Position numbers and translations under genes: made by a program. Shown here in pieces: positions 18,601 to 26,096 of a stretch of 64,000 bases of DNA (its first letter is position 1; each line of letters starts with the position of its first letter). A model generated the notes under the pieces. That model had not been told where the DNA came from, did not search any database, and worked only from the letters and a program-made list of their open reading frames with translations. The stretch covers positions 62,001-126,000 of the forward strand of contig JAHJME010000017.1 of the NCBI GenBank assembly GCA_018821435.1, read 5' to 3'. The stretch is from Alphaproteobacteria bacterium (GTDB lineage: Bacteria > Pseudomonadota > Alphaproteobacteria > Caulobacterales > Caulobacteraceae).

Positions 18601-18669
18601 GGTCGCGAAGGCGACGCCGCAGATCATCGAAGACGCCAGAAGGCGCGCACGTACGGTATGCTTGCTCAC
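15643..18669 (-). CDS. TonB-dependent receptor, large
   Basis: 1008 aa from a GTG at 18669; the Shine-Dalgarno GAAGGGG lies just upstream. Signal peptide residues 1-30 end PAFA-Q. A TonB-box-like EVQEVVVTGTRIPS follows, then a plug domain with LNLRGLGVSRTLVLIDGKR and GGASAVYGADAVAGVVNF, typical of the large Caulobacteraceae receptors for carbohydrates or peptides. The last residue is Phe (GATMDF), the outer-membrane assembly signal. Several cysteine pairs occur in extracellular-loop regions. It is transcribed in the same direction as argD but 99 bp away. Substrate unknown. Confidence 0.95.
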   Translation of the reverse strand: MSKHTVRARLLASSMICGVAFATAGPAFAQSGGSADEVQEVVVTGTRIPSPNLESVSPVTAISAADIKAQGVTRVEDMINSLPQAFAAQGSSVSNAASGTATLNLRGLGVSRTLVLIDGKRLMPGDPASGPAGLGSDVNFIPSALVSRVDVLTGGASAVYGADAVAGVVNFIMDKNFEGVRVDAQWSTYQHRNHNDELQDLVAATGARSFDPSRYVVPKKNVRDGDGAQVTLTIGTNSGDGKGNITAYAYYRQNNKIMQADRDYSTCTLNSGDDFTSAGCGGSSTSFPTRFNLAGRGDLVVDVTSAAQQFRPRVGSRDNYNFGPANFYMRPDERYGLGAFAHYKVAEWAEAYADLMFMDDSSRAQIAPGGIFYAPFFVNCNNALASAQQLTALCGANAGTATTVRPNIGRRNVEGGTRTSDLRHTDFRIVTGLRGDLNESWNYDFYMQYGTVAFTGQTGGFFQTQRIQNALLVVRNAAGQPVCQSVVQGYDLACVPYNIWQNGGVNAQQLAYLETPSTTHGNTVERVVNFSLAGKLDEYGVKSPWATDGVGVAIGAEYRRETLDFTPDFVSRQGLLNGAGGASPPVNGSFDVYEVFAEARIPLIEDKPFFHRLSMELGYRYSDYSTIGTASTYKLAGDWEPMEGLRFRGGYNRAVRAPNILELYAPQNVILDGTQDPCAGLAASNPLVARCALAFGLTPAQVLAIEANPAAQYNGRLSGNANLDPETADTLTLGLVWQPEFLPGFNASIDWFNIKVKDFIAPLGADLVINRCITTLDPTYCGLVQRDNQNSIWLSPQGFVTDPTQNIGSMRTRGMDFNIDYRRDLEQFGLENMGGVSINFVGTWLDKLEATSLPGDPPFDCAGLYGTICSVSSGFTAPNPKWRSRARVTWNTPFEAGEWMHDLSISLQWRHFNKVKLDAYSDQPALNNPGIQYETDRTLAARDYFDLSTSWSMRDNVSVRAGINNLFDKDPPLNGSSNCPTGPCNGNTWPQVYDSFGRFLFIGATMDF

Positions 18670-18895
18670 GATCAAATATCCCCTTCGCGGTGGCCGCCGT
18701 TTGGGCGACCCCGCTCCCCACAGGAAGGTTTCGGCCCACGAAATGGGACCCGGTGACGGCGAGTTACGTTTGCGTGACAAACAGGGTCAATCGACCCTCA
18801 AGCAACGGGTGGTGTGTTAAAAGCAACGCTCCGAACACGGCGGTTCAATTTGCTGAGATACAGCAGTTTTAGGGCCAAACCAGTCCCGGTTTTTT
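18670..18895. promoter_or_regulatory. Upstream region of the large TonB receptor with a 6-4-6 inverted repeat
   Basis: The 226-bp spacer contains AGGGTC-AATC-GACCCT at 18783-18798, a perfect 6-bp inverted repeat with 4-bp spacer, about 115 bp upstream of the receptor start. It could be an operator or a small RNA hairpin. No B12-riboswitch core is visible. Confidence 0.4.
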
Positions 18896-19228
18896 CTAAG
18901 TCTGTGTTACGTTCGCCACAGGGCGGGCCAAGGCGGGCAATGTAATTGCCGCCGTGGTCAGCGCGACGTCGAAGTAGCGGCGGAGGCGGGTCAGCGCCTC
19001 GGGCCGCACGGCCGCCTGGCGCTGGCGCAGGTCGACCAGACCGGCCGCGGCCAGGACGCCCAGGTGGTGGCTGACATTCACCCGTGGCAGGGCGAGGAGG
19101 CGGGCGAGATCCCCCGCCGAGGACGGTCCGGAGACCAGCCGCTCGATCAGCCGGCGGCGGATAGGGTCGGCGAACGCGCGGAGCAGTTCCACCGGCGCCT
19201 CGGCCGCCATGCCGGACCAGGTTTCCAT
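18896..19228 (-). CDS. ArsR-family winged-helix regulator (third gene of regulator operon)
   Basis: 110 aa. Winged helix with recognition region LALPRVNVSHHLGVLAAAGLV near 45-65. There is no cysteine at all, so this is not a classic metal sensor. Its ATG overlaps the stop of the preceding ArsR gene (TGATG at 19226-19230), giving tight translational coupling. It may start six codons later at a second Met. The C-terminal RRYFDVALTTAA helix could mediate dimerisation. Confidence 0.85.
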   Translation of the reverse strand: METWSGMAAEAPVELLRAFADPIRRRLIERLVSGPSSAGDLARLLALPRVNVSHHLGVLAAAGLVDLRQRQAAVRPEALTRLRRYFDVALTTAAITLPALARPVANVTQT

Positions 19229-19584
19229 CAGGCGCTTCGCGAACGCGGCGCCGGGTCTTCCGCACCCAGGGCGTGCAGCCGCCGCGAGACGGCGAACCGC
19301 TCGCGCAGCCAGCCCTCGCCCACCGACGCCTCGAACCACAGCCGGTCGAAGTAGACCCGCAGTTGCGGCAGCGGATCGACGGTGGCGACCAGCAGGCCAT
19401 CCTCCTCGCGGACCAGGCCGGCGTCCTTCAGGACCCGGACGTGGTGCGAGACGGCGGGCCGCGTGACCGGCACCGCGGCGGCGAGACTGCCGATCCGCGA
19501 AGGCCGGGCCAGGATGCGCTCGTAGAGGTCGCGGCGGGTGGGATCGCCCAGGGCGTCCAGCGCCGCGCCGACAGGATCGATCAT
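19228..19584 (-). CDS. ArsR-family winged-helix regulator (second gene of regulator operon)
   Basis: 118 aa from MIDPVGAALDALGDPTRR, the usual ArsR start; the frame is open further upstream but that part is the shadow of the LysR gene. Recognition helix region: AVPVTRPAVSHHVRVLKDAG near 37-56. It has no cysteine. The segment LRVYFDRLWFEA is common in ArsR proteins that accompany SRPBCC/AHSA1 proteins, but none is encoded here. Its ATG overlaps the LysR stop (ATGA at 19581-19584). Confidence 0.87.
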   Translation of the reverse strand: MIDPVGAALDALGDPTRRDLYERILARPSRIGSLAAAVPVTRPAVSHHVRVLKDAGLVREEDGLLVATVDPLPQLRVYFDRLWFEASVGEGWLRERFAVSRRLHALGAEDPAPRSRSA

Positions 19585-20507
19585 CCGCGCCACCCCGCCG
19601 CGCGCAGCGGCTTCACCACCGCGCTGGCCTCGAGTTCCGTGGTCCGCAGCAGGCTGATGAAGCGGCGTAGCGCCGGGTTGTCGTGATCGTTGCGCCAGAC
19701 GGCGGTCATCCGCAGCGGCGTCGCGGCGCCCGACAGCGGTGCGAAGGCCACGCTGGCGCGGGTCGACTGCGCCACGCTCTGTGGCACGATGGCGTGGCCG
19801 ACGCCGGCCGCCACCAGGCTGAGCACGCCGTCGTAGGTGGTCATCTGAACGCGGACGCCCGCGCGGGCCCCGCCCCGATCGGCCACCAGCCGCTGGATGC
19901 GGCCCCAGTCGTCGCCGGCGGCGCAGAGCACGGGCGCTTGGCCCAGCGCCTCGTCCGGCGCCTCCAGCGAGCGGGCGACGAGCCACGGCTCGGCCCAGAG
20001 CGCCAGCCGGTCCAGGCCGGGCGGGGCGTCCTCGATGTCGATCAGGACGGCGTCCAGTTCGCGGTCGAGGACGGCGGCCACCAGTTCCTTAGCCGATCCG
20101 CCGCGCAGCTCCAGCTCCACGTCGAAGGCCGAGCGACGATAGGCGCGCAGCAGAGTCTCGGCCGGGCCGGCGGTGACCGGCCAGACGTGGCCCAGCCGCA
20201 GACGGCCGACCTCGCCGCGCCCGGCCGCGCCGGCGCGCACGGCGGCCTTGGCCAACAGCTCCAGGGCGCGCTCCACCTCGATCAGGAAGCGCTCGCCCGC
20301 GCCGGTCGGACGGGCCCCGCCCGACGAGCGCTGGAACAGCGAGACGCCCAGCGCATCCTCCAGCGCCAGCACGCGACGCGACAGCACCGACGGATTGACG
20401 CCAAGGACCTCGGAGGCCCGGCGGAAGCCCAGGTGCTCGCGCACCATCAGCGCCGAGCGCAGGGCCGCGATGTCGTGGGCCGCGGAGGCCTCGGCCCCGC
20501 GCTTCAT
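19581..20507 (-). CDS. LysR-family regulator (first gene of regulator operon)
   Basis: 308 aa. N-terminal winged HTH with FRRASEVLGVNPSVLSRRVL near 28-47, then an effector-binding domain (LRLGHVWPVTAGPAETLL and so on). It is followed, with 4-bp overlap, by two ArsR genes, so the three regulators should be made together. No enzyme gene in the operon points to an effector. Upstream neighbour on the same strand is the DUF1440-like membrane gene, 43 bp away. Confidence 0.9.
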   Translation of the reverse strand: MKRGAEASAAHDIAALRSALMVREHLGFRRASEVLGVNPSVLSRRVLALEDALGVSLFQRSSGGARPTGAGERFLIEVERALELLAKAAVRAGAAGRGEVGRLRLGHVWPVTAGPAETLLRAYRRSAFDVELELRGGSAKELVAAVLDRELDAVLIDIEDAPPGLDRLALWAEPWLVARSLEAPDEALGQAPVLCAAGDDWGRIQRLVADRGGARAGVRVQMTTYDGVLSLVAAGVGHAIVPQSVAQSTRASVAFAPLSGAATPLRMTAVWRNDHDNPALRRFISLLRTTELEASAVVKPLRAAGWRG

Positions 20508-20550
20508 CGCGCGGGCCTTTGCATGTTCAAGGACCTGTCCATGCCGCTCA

Positions 20551-21075
20551 TTAGAACGGCCCCGCCGTGGCCGACTTGGGGTTAATTGCCCTCGCCGGGC
20601 GCGCGGCCGCCCAGGCGATGGCCAGCGCCACGCCGATATGGGCCAGCACGTCCAGGACCGACATCACGCCGTTCCACTTCGGGAAAGCCTCGGGCCAGCG
20701 CAGCGGCAGCACGCCCAGGTACATCACCGCGTAGAGGATCAGGCCGTAGAGCACCGCGGTGGCGTAGGGCCGGGCCACCACGACCGGGATCCGCCGGACC
20801 AGCAGGACGTAGACCGCAGCCATGCAGGTCGCGATGCCGAAGTGGGTGCCGACGCCCAGCGCGATCACGCCAGCTCCGCCATGGCCGGCCTCGCGGCCGA
20901 TCCAGCCGCTGGCCACGGCCTGCCAGGGGCGGGTGACGGGATTACCGTTCCAGAGCGCCAGGCCACTGGCGTATAGGAGGTCGACCGCGCCGCCGGCGAG
21001 GCCCGCGACCACAATGCGTGGGAGCGTGTCTCGCCCCGACTTGGAGGCAATCGGAGAGGCGACGGCGGCGGTCAT
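20551..21075 (-). CDS. YagU/DUF1440-like inner-membrane protein
   Basis: 174 aa with four predicted membrane helices (about 20-40, 68-90, 103-125, 138-160). The first helix is followed by a conserved-looking NPVTRPWQAVASGWIGREA stretch typical of this family of unknown function (YagU is linked to acid resistance in E. coli). It faces the AraC gene across a spacer with a tandem 20-bp repeat (21130-21169), so it is a likely AraC target. It precedes the LysR-ArsR-ArsR genes by 43 bp and may be co-transcribed with them. Confidence 0.8.
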   Translation of the reverse strand: MTAAVASPIASKSGRDTLPRIVVAGLAGGAVDLLYASGLALWNGNPVTRPWQAVASGWIGREAGHGGAGVIALGVGTHFGIATCMAAVYVLLVRRIPVVVARPYATAVLYGLILYAVMYLGVLPLRWPEAFPKWNGVMSVLDVLAHIGVALAIAWAAARPARAINPKSATAGPF

Positions 21076-21129
21076 GAGGGGTCCTCCAGTAACGGGGGGA
21101 GGTTGGCGCTAGGCCACGTCCGGGGTCGC

Positions 21130-21169
21130 GCACGTTCCGACGATCGGGAGCACGTTCCGATGATCGCGA
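21130..21169. promoter_or_regulatory. Tandem 20-bp direct repeat, probable AraC-type operator
   Basis: Two adjacent copies at 21130-21149 and 21150-21169 match at 18 of 20 positions (core GCACGTTCCGA-y-GATCG). The exact 20-bp period is two helical turns, the arrangement that AraC-family dimers bind on one DNA face. It sits 55 bp upstream of the DUF1440-like start and 71 bp upstream of the AraC ATG. Confidence 0.7.
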
Positions 21170-21240
21170 TTGACCGTTGGTCGCTTGGGCTTTGACTTCA
21201 TTGGGGTGTGGCGTTGGTCTTGCAGGCTCAGGCAGGACCC

Positions 21241-22104
21241 ATGACCTACCCGTTCAAGTTCACGAACATCGAGCAGCCGAGCCTCGAGCTCGGACGCCTC
21301 CGCGAATGGGGCGGCATGGCCGCGCGCCAGGTGCGCGCGACGCCGGGCAAGCACAATGGCGGCACGGCGCCCGAGCATCGGCTGATCTTCTATCTGACCC
21401 CGGATGTGCAGACCGAATGCGCCAGCGAAGGCCTTCGCCAGCGGCGCATCTCGGCGCCCTATGACTTCGACCTTGTCCCGGCCGGCGCCTCCGGCTTCTG
21501 GGAGGACTACACCGCCTGCGACATGGTGGCTGTACGGCTGAACCGGAGCCTGCTCGCGTCGACCGCCGAGGCCCTGGCCCTGCCCGGTGGCCGCGCGGAG
21601 CTGACGCCGCGCCTCGGCGCGCGCGATCCCCTGGTCGAGCATGTCCTGCGCGCACTGGCGGCCGAACTGGAGGCGCCCGCCCCGGCCGGCCGGATCTATG
21701 CCGACAGTCTGGCCGTGGCCCTGAGCACCCGCCTGCTGCAGAATTTCGCCGCCCTCGGCGCGGGTGGGGTCGGCGGCCGCCAGACCCTGTCCAAGCCGCA
21801 GGTCCGCCGCGTCGTGGAATTCGTCGAGGCCAACCTGGACGGCGAACTGACGCTGGAACAGGTCGCCGAGGTGGCGGGGATGAGCATTCCCCATCTGACC
21901 ACCCTGTTCCGCCGCACAATGGGCCAGTCGGTGCACGCCTATGTCATGGAGCGCCGCGTGCAGCGGGCCCGCACCCTGCTGCTGGGCCGTCGGATGACCA
22001 TCGCCGAGGTCGCGCTGGAAACCGGCTTCGCGCACCAGAGCCACCTGGCCCGCTGGATGCGACGCCTGCTGGGCGTGACGCCCTCGGAGATCCTGCGGGC
22101 CTAG
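21241..22104 (+). CDS. AraC-family transcriptional regulator
   Basis: 287 aa from the ATG at 21241; a GTG 33 bp upstream is possible but adds nothing family-like. The C-terminal 100 residues are the double HTH: LEQVAEVAGMSIPHLTTLFR and the second motif AEVALETGFAHQSHLARWMRRLLGVTPSE. The N-terminal part (HNGGTAPEHRLIFYLTPDVQ) is a cupin-like effector domain without clear ligands. It is divergent from the DUF1440-like gene across the tandem repeat at 21130-21169. Confidence 0.92.
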   Translation: MTYPFKFTNIEQPSLELGRLREWGGMAARQVRATPGKHNGGTAPEHRLIFYLTPDVQTECASEGLRQRRISAPYDFDLVPAGASGFWEDYTACDMVAVRLNRSLLASTAEALALPGGRAELTPRLGARDPLVEHVLRALAAELEAPAPAGRIYADSLAVALSTRLLQNFAALGAGGVGGRQTLSKPQVRRVVEFVEANLDGELTLEQVAEVAGMSIPHLTTLFRRTMGQSVHAYVMERRVQRARTLLLGRRMTIAEVALETGFAHQSHLARWMRRLLGVTPSEILRA

Positions 22105-22180
22105 GCTCACCGCCGGCGGAAATTGCATCGCGGGAGCCTCCTTGACAGCCAGCGTCCACCGCCGATTGTGACGCTCAAGG

Positions 22181-22690
22181 ATGTCCGTCGCCATGAACAA
22201 GACGACGGCGCCGCATGGCGAAACGATCGAAATTCAAATGGCTGATAGGCAAATCGGCGGTGTCCGCGATGCGGTCGATGAAAGGCTGGTTTCGCTGCTG
22301 TGCCGCAATGCGCGGATGACGCTGACGGCGTTGGCTCAGGAGCTGGCCCTGTCGCGAACAGCCGTCCAGGCGCGAATGGCCCGGCTGGAGCGCGACAAGG
22401 TCATCGTCGGCTACCGCGCCATCATCGGCCGCGCGGGCGGCGAAGATGAGGGCCTGGGGGCGGTGTTGTCGCTCACCTTCAGCCAGAGGCCGTGTCGTCC
22501 GGTGGTCGAGACGTTCCGGCACTGGCCCGAGATCACGAACTACTACTCCGTGACCGGACCGGACGACGCGTTCGTGGTGGTTCGGGTCGACGATGCGTCG
22601 GCGCTATCTCAGCTCGTGGACAGGCTGAGCGCCACGGCAGGCGTCGCGTCGGTTCGGTGCTCGGTCGTTCTCAAGGCCGACCGGACCTGA
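22181..22690 (+). CDS. Lrp/AsnC-family regulator
   Basis: 169 aa. HTH: DAVDERLVSLLCRNARMTLT followed by ELALSRTAVQARMARLERDKVI, classical for AsnC proteins, then a RAM/AsnC effector domain (YYSVTGPDDAFVVVRVDD). The N-terminal 30 residues are longer than usual; the true start could be the second ATG at 22193. Convergent with the ABC-2 permease gene, whose stop is 12 bp away. Effector (usually an amino acid) and targets unknown. Confidence 0.9.
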   Translation: MSVAMNKTTAPHGETIEIQMADRQIGGVRDAVDERLVSLLCRNARMTLTALAQELALSRTAVQARMARLERDKVIVGYRAIIGRAGGEDEGLGAVLSLTFSQRPCRPVVETFRHWPEITNYYSVTGPDDAFVVVRVDDASALSQLVDRLSATAGVASVRCSVVLKADRT

Positions 22691-22702
22691 ACGGCCGGCG
22701 GC

Positions 22703-23521
22703 TCAGGTCTTGATCTTGTAGCCGGTCCTGAACATCCACAGGCACACCCAGCCCAGGCTGACCGTGAGGATGGCGGTCATCGCCGCGCCGATGGCCAGGT
22801 TGCTCTCGGCCTGGCCGATGAAGCCGTAGCGGAATCCGTCGATCAGATAGAAGAACGGGTTGAAGTGACTGAACGAGCGGAACGGCTCGGGCAGCTTCTC
22901 CACCAGATAGAACGTCCCCGACAGGAAGGTCATCGGCATGATGACGAAGTTGGTGACCGCCGCCATGTGGTCGAACTTCTCGGCCCACAGGCCGGCCATG
23001 ATGCCGATGAAGCCCATGATGAACGCCGCGCCCAGGCCGAAGTAGATCACCGCCCAGGGCTGGGCCACCGGCAGGTGTGCGAAGGGCAGCACGGCCAGCA
23101 TGCTGATCACGCCCACAACGATGCCGCGGGTCGCCGCGCCGCCGCCAAAGCCCACCACGTGCTCGGCCGGGGTCAGCGGCGGGGTCATGAAGTCGCCCAT
23201 CAGGCCGTTGAACTTGGCCTGCAGCAGCGACGACGACGAGTTGGCGAAGGCGTTCGACAGAATCTGCATCATGATCAGGCCGGGCGCCACGAACGTGCCG
23301 TAGGCCACGCCGTGCACCTCGCGGCCGCCGCCGACCGCCACCACGAACACCAGCATATAGAGCAGCGCCGTGACCACCGGGGCGGCCAGGGTCTGCATGC
23401 CCACCTTGATGAAACGCCGCACCTCCCGGACGTAGAGGGTCTTAAGCCCCTCCCAGTTCACGCCGTGATAGGCGCGCGGCTGCGGGGGAAGGACGGTCTC
23501 GGCGACGGGCATGTCTCGCAT
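22703..23521 (-). CDS. ABC-2 type transporter permease
   Basis: 272 aa with six predicted helices. The family pattern is a cytosolic amphipathic start (LKTLYVREVRRFIKVGMQTL), FVAPGLIMMQILSNAFANSSSSL, and near the end FLSGTFYLVEKLPEPFRSFS followed by FNPFFYLIDGFRYGF, typical of YadH/NodJ-like exporters. No ATPase gene adjoins it, so its partner is encoded elsewhere. Likely exports a lipid, polysaccharide or drug. Divergent from gcrA. Confidence 0.9.
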   Translation of the reverse strand: MRDMPVAETVLPPQPRAYHGVNWEGLKTLYVREVRRFIKVGMQTLAAPVVTALLYMLVFVVAVGGGREVHGVAYGTFVAPGLIMMQILSNAFANSSSSLLQAKFNGLMGDFMTPPLTPAEHVVGFGGGAATRGIVVGVISMLAVLPFAHLPVAQPWAVIYFGLGAAFIMGFIGIMAGLWAEKFDHMAAVTNFVIMPMTFLSGTFYLVEKLPEPFRSFSHFNPFFYLIDGFRYGFIGQAESNLAIGAAMTAILTVSLGWVCLWMFRTGYKIKT

Positions 23522-23580
23522 GGCCGAGATGTGCGCGCTGCGACGGCGAAGCGCAAGGCGGGGCTAGGACGCCCACGTCC

Positions 23581-23607
23581 GACTCAATATCTAGTTCCTG
23601 TGGATGA
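23581..23607 (+). promoter_or_regulatory. gcrA upstream region: GANTC site and DnaA-box-like site
   Basis: GACTC (a CcrM methylation site) is at 23581-23585 and TGTGGATGA, one mismatch from the DnaA box TGTGGATAA, is at 23599-23607, about 145-170 bp upstream of the gcrA ATG. DnaA is known to activate gcrA in Caulobacter crescentus, so the placement is biologically sensible. I do not see a TTAA-N7-TTAA CtrA site. Confidence 0.5.
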
Positions 23608-23751
23608 TCGCGATGGCGCCTATTGTGGCCGTAAGGCATTTGTTTACTACTGATGGTGGTTGGTGAGGGGCGGTTCTGCCCCTGACCACAAGATGTTGAT
23701 CTTGGTGCTGTCTGGGGCCGCACCAGGCTCCTCTGGGTGGGAGACGAGACG

Positions 23752-24261
23752 ATGGGCTGGACTGACGAACGCGTCGAACTTCTCAAGAAGCTCTGGCAGG
23801 ACGGCCTCTCGGCCAGTCAGATCGCCAAGCAGCTGGGCGGCGTCACCCGCAACGCGGTGATCGGCAAGGTGCACCGGCTGGGGCTTTCGGGCCGCGCCAC
23901 GCCCTCGAAGCCGCAACGGACTGTCTTCAAGGCGCCCCGTCCGGCGCGTCCGGCGCAGGCGTCCCCGTCGGCGCCGCGGCGGATCGCCGAGCCGGTGTCG
24001 GCGGCGCATCCCGCGCCCACGCCGGTGCGCTACGTGGACGAGACCCCGGGCACGGCCACCGTGCTGACCCTGGGCGCGCACATGTGCAAGTGGCCGATCG
24101 GCGACCCGTCGCTCGACAACTTCACCTTCTGCGGCCGTCGCTCGGAAGAGCAGGGCGGACCGTACTGCCACGAACACGCGATGGTCGCTTATCAACCGGC
24201 CCAATCGAAGAAAAAGTCCGGCGCCGTCGAGCTCGCGCGGAGCCTGCGCCGCTACATCTGA
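23752..24261 (+). CDS. gcrA: GcrA cell-cycle regulator
   Basis: 169 aa, close to the 173 aa of the C. crescentus protein. The N-terminal DNA-binding domain is unmistakable: MGWTDERVELLKKLWQDG, then SASQIAKQLGGVTRNAVIGK. After a Pro/Ala-rich linker (about 50-100) the C-terminal sigma-70-interacting domain has CKWPIGDP and FCGRRSEEQGGPYCHEHAMV. GcrA binds sigma-70 RNA polymerase and acts at promoters with methylated GANTC, controlling S-phase genes. A strong terminator follows (24301-24365), so gcrA is probably monocistronic. Confidence 0.98.
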   Translation: MGWTDERVELLKKLWQDGLSASQIAKQLGGVTRNAVIGKVHRLGLSGRATPSKPQRTVFKAPRPARPAQASPSAPRRIAEPVSAAHPAPTPVRYVDETPGTATVLTLGAHMCKWPIGDPSLDNFTFCGRRSEEQGGPYCHEHAMVAYQPAQSKKKSGAVELARSLRRYI

Positions 24262-24300
24262 GATCCGCTGGAGAGCGGTGCGACTATCCGTTGGGGATGG

Positions 24301-24365
24301 GGGGCGCGTCCGAGAGCCGAAGCTGCGCAAGCTGCTTAAGGCCCCGGATGCGCCCCTTTCTTTTT
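24301..24365 (+). terminator. Intrinsic terminator after gcrA
   Basis: GGGGCGCGTCCG (24301-24312) pairs with CGGATGCGCCCC (24345-24356) with one G-U; the 32-nt interior can form a further AGCTGCGCAAGCT hairpin. TTTCTTTTT follows at 24357-24365. Confidence 0.85.
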
Positions 24366-24391
24366 GAGCACGGACCCCTAGCTTCGAACCG

Positions 24392-25849
24392 ATGACAGAC
24401 GTCGCTCCAACTCCTGACGAGACCGGCAACGCCAAGGCCTATTCGGTCTCGGAGCTGGCGTTCGCGCTGAAGCGGACGCTGGAGGACGCCTATGGCTTCG
24501 TGCGGCTGCGCGGCGAGCTGAGCAAGGTCACGCACCACTCCAACGGCCATGTCTATCTGACCATCAAGGACGAGCGCGCCGCGATCGACGGCGTCGTCTG
24601 GAAGGGCAGCGTGCGCGGCCTGGGCGTCCGGCCCGAGCAGGGGCTGGAGGTGATCGTCACCGGCAAGATCACCACCTATCCGCAGGGCTCGCGCTACCAG
24701 ATCGTCATCGAGAGCATGGAGGCCGCCGGCATCGGCGCCCTGCTGGCCCAGCTTGAGCGCCTGAAGGGCAAGCTTCAGGGCGAGGGTCTGTTCGATCCGG
24801 CGCGCAAGAAGCCCCTGCCCGACATGCCCGCCGTCGTCGGGGTGATCACCAGCCCCACCGGCGCGGTGATCCGCGACATCCTGCACCGCATCCGCGACCG
24901 CTGGCCGTGCCGCGTGATCGTCTGGCCGGTGGTGGTCCAGGGCGAGCAGGCGGCGGCCCAGGTCTGCGCGGCCATCCGGGGCTTCAACGCCATGACCGCA
25001 GACGGGCCGGTCCCGCGCCCGGACGTGCTGATCGTCGCCCGGGGCGGCGGGTCGGTCGAGGATCTCTGGGCCTTCAACGACGAGACCCTGGCCCGCACCG
25101 TGGCCGAGGGCGTGATCCCGCTGATCAGCGCCGTGGGCCACGAGACCGACACCACCCTGATCGACTTCGTGTCCGACCGCCGGGCACCGACGCCGACGGC
25201 GGCGGCCGAGATGGCGACGCCCGTGCTGGCCGAGTTGAAGGCCCTGGTCTCGGACCTGGGTGCGCGCATGCACCGCTCCGGCGGCCGCGTGGTCGACGAG
25301 CGGCGCGGGCGGATCGAGCATGCCGAGCGGGCGCTGCGGCGGGTGCCGGACCTGCTGCGGCTGGCCGAGCAGCGGTTCGACATCGTCTCCGGCAAGCTGG
25401 GCGCGGGCCTGGCCAAGAACGCCGCCGTGCATGAGCGCGACCTCGTACGGGTGGCCTCACGGCTCTCACCCCTGCTGCTGCAGCGACCGCAGCAGGTGCA
25501 GAAGGAGCGGCTGGACCGGTTGAGCGTGCGGCTGGAGCCGTCGATCCGGCGCGGCCTGGACCGGCTGTCGGAGCGGCTGGTGGGCCTTTCCAAGCTCTAT
25601 CAGTCGGTGGACCCGGATCGGCCCCTGCAGCGCGGCTTCGCCCGGGTGGCGCGGGCGGATGGTTCGCTGGTCCATGCGGGCGCGGCGCTGGCCAGCGGCG
25701 AGGCGGTGGCGATCACTTTCGGCGACAAGGTCACCCGCCAGGCGGTGATCGACGGGGCCGGCGGCGCGGTCTCACCCCCTGTCAGCGTCCCGAAATCGGC
25801 GAAGCCGAAGCCGAAAGTGGACAGCCCCCCGCAGGGCGACCTGTTCTGA
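24392..25849 (+). CDS. xseA: Exodeoxyribonuclease VII large subunit
   Basis: 485 aa. N-terminal OB fold ([40 protein letters not shown]), then the nuclease domain with [32 protein letters not shown] and [20 protein letters not shown], followed by a long coiled coil (about 300-400). XseA with XseB degrades single-stranded DNA into short oligonucleotides and acts in recombination and mismatch repair. xseB is not in the window. The C-terminus ends in a Lys/Pro-rich tail. DUF2093 gene follows after 28 bp. Confidence 0.97.
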   Translation: MTDVAPTPDETGNAKAYSVSELAFALKRTLEDAYGFVRLRGELSKVTHHSNGHVYLTIKDERAAIDGVVWKGSVRGLGVRPEQGLEVIVTGKITTYPQGSRYQIVIESMEAAGIGALLAQLERLKGKLQGEGLFDPARKKPLPDMPAVVGVITSPTGAVIRDILHRIRDRWPCRVIVWPVVVQGEQAAAQVCAAIRGFNAMTADGPVPRPDVLIVARGGGSVEDLWAFNDETLARTVAEGVIPLISAVGHETDTTLIDFVSDRRAPTPTAAAEMATPVLAELKALVSDLGARMHRSGGRVVDERRGRIEHAERALRRVPDLLRLAEQRFDIVSGKLGAGLAKNAAVHERDLVRVASRLSPLLLQRPQQVQKERLDRLSVRLEPSIRRGLDRLSERLVGLSKLYQSVDPDRPLQRGFARVARADGSLVHAGAALASGEAVAITFGDKVTRQAVIDGAGGAVSPPVSVPKSAKPKPKVDSPPQGDLF

Positions 25850-25877
25850 GCGCCCCGGAAGCGCTAAATAGACGTCC

Positions 25878-26096
25878 ATGAACGCCCACGATCGCAACCT
25901 CGGCGCCAACGACCAGGCCAAGCTGCACTACGGCGACGGCGACTACGCCGTGCTGCGCCCCGGGCGTTATGTGCTGTGCGCCGTCACCGGCCAGAAAGTC
26001 CCGCTGGAACAGCTCCGCTACTGGAGCGCCGAGTTGCAGGAGGCCTATGCGGGCCCCGCCGAGGCGCTGAAGCGCTGGCAGGAAACCCGAGCCTAG
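25878..26096 (+). CDS. DUF2093 protein
   Basis: 72 aa. Matches the DUF2093 pattern: AKLHYGDGDYAVLRPGRYVL then CAVTGQKVPLEQLRYWSAEL, QEAYAGPAEAL. The family is small, alphaproteobacterial and typically located downstream of xseA, as here. Function unknown; the CAVTG loop has a single Cys so a zinc ribbon is unlikely. Its stop overlaps the convergent acyltransferase stop by 4 bp. Confidence 0.92.
   Translation: MNAHDRNLGANDQAKLHYGDGDYAVLRPGRYVLCAVTGQKVPLEQLRYWSAELQEAYAGPAEALKRWQETRA

Noticed and set aside
18670..18895. Cobalamin riboswitch before the TonB receptor
   Set aside because: No B12-box and the spacer has no long multi-helix structure.
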